Origin: Siphonodentalium dalli
Taxonomy: Eukaryota; Mollusca; Scaphopoda; Gadilida; Siphonodentaliidae
Assembly (NCBI GenBank): GCA_032622095.1
Contig: CP136069.1
Coordinates: 121,570,126-121,634,125 of the forward strand
Length of the DNA: 64,000 nt
Reading direction: 5' to 3'
The notes below the pieces were generated by a model. The model had not been told where the DNA came from and ran no database searches. It saw only the letters and a program-made list of their open reading frames with translations. This document shows positions 63,617-64,000 of the stretch, in pieces. Position 1 is the stretch's first letter, and the number at the start of each line of letters is the position of its first letter. Made by a program: the position numbers and the translations under genes.

Positions 63617-64000
63617 TGTGACCCGCCATATCAAATCCAGTCGGAAGTCGGGATTTTTTTTTACCCTGTGCCAATGCATTCTCTTATATATGCGAGTCGA
63701 CCATAGGTCGCCTCGCATATATAAGAGAATGCATTGGCCTAACAATTTTTTATCATTTTTTAAAAATAAATGTTTCTGAAATATTTTAGGACATAAAATA
63801 AAAAAACATCCATTACCCGCAGGGAGCCCCACACATATATAGAAGCATATAGAAGAGTGTCGTCTGCTCATGTTTGTCTGGGGCTCTGTATGGGTGAAAT
63901 TATAAAATTGTTAAAGAATATAAGAAAAAATTATTAAAATTGTAAAAAATGTTAGGCCAATGCATTCTCTTATATATGCGAGGCGACATATGGTCGACTC
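63617..64000 (+). mobile_element. Double-palindrome element (family C), core in orientation 2, cut by window end
   Basis: The leader TGTGACCCGCCATATCAAAT and the first palindrome (63671-63737) match 18455-18573 in the same orientation. The 219 bp core (63738-63956) is the reverse complement of the core at 18574-18794. For example GAGCCCCACACATATATAGA here is complementary to CTATATATGTGTGGGGCTC there. The second palindrome starts at 63957 and runs off the window. Confidence 0.85.

Overview
This window is AT-rich, intron-containing animal DNA. Two spliced homeobox genes, an intronless rhodopsin-type GPCR, several CR1/Jockey-type non-LTR retrotransposon copies and very many small inverted-repeat elements point to a bilaterian invertebrate. 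A marine lophotrochozoan (mollusc, brachiopod or similar) is my best guess, but the sequence alone does not settle the phylum. No tRNA, rRNA, CRISPR array or bacterial-type feature was seen.

The main content is a head-to-tail pair of BarH/Barhl-class homeobox genes on the + strand. Copy 1 has exons 11909-12119, 13543-13768 and 15544-15823 and encodes 238 aa. Copy 2 has exons 54195-54621, 58137-58359 and 59493-59688 and encodes 281 aa. Both have an FIL/eh1-like motif in exon 1, a homeodomain with the Bar-type Tyr49, a conserved QTAVG.ELLAE.GNY tail, and two introns at equivalent sites with identical phases (1 and 2). Copy 2 looks canonical. Copy 1 is divergent, differing at 15 of 60 homeodomain positions. 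The 38 kb between them holds one more convincing gene, a single-exon class A GPCR on the - strand (32221-33402).

Most of the rest is mobile or repetitive DNA. Decayed LINE copies lie at 3213-4030 (+), 14902-15400 (-, inside intron 2 of BarH copy 1), 34588-38022 (-) and 50430-53090 (-). The last is split by a 1.1 kb Harbinger-like element whose removal restores the LINE frame. At least three families of TTAA-flanked non-autonomous elements are scattered through the window, with copies in intron 1 of both BarH genes. A family of elements headed by ACTAG and built from tandem internal modules occupies 17757-20930 and 40085-44320. Four satellites or minisatellites are present: 21 bp at 21454, 29 bp at 25588, 122 bp inside the modular elements, and a 44/48 bp array with a 320 bp higher-order repeat at 44850-45735.

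The most unusual observations are: the same palindrome-bounded element present with its core in opposite orientations at 18.5 kb and 63.7 kb; the shared architecture of the ACTAG-headed modular elements; the higher-order satellite; and the divergent BarH tandem duplicate. No complete transposase or intact reverse transcriptase is present, so the small elements would depend on enzymes encoded elsewhere.
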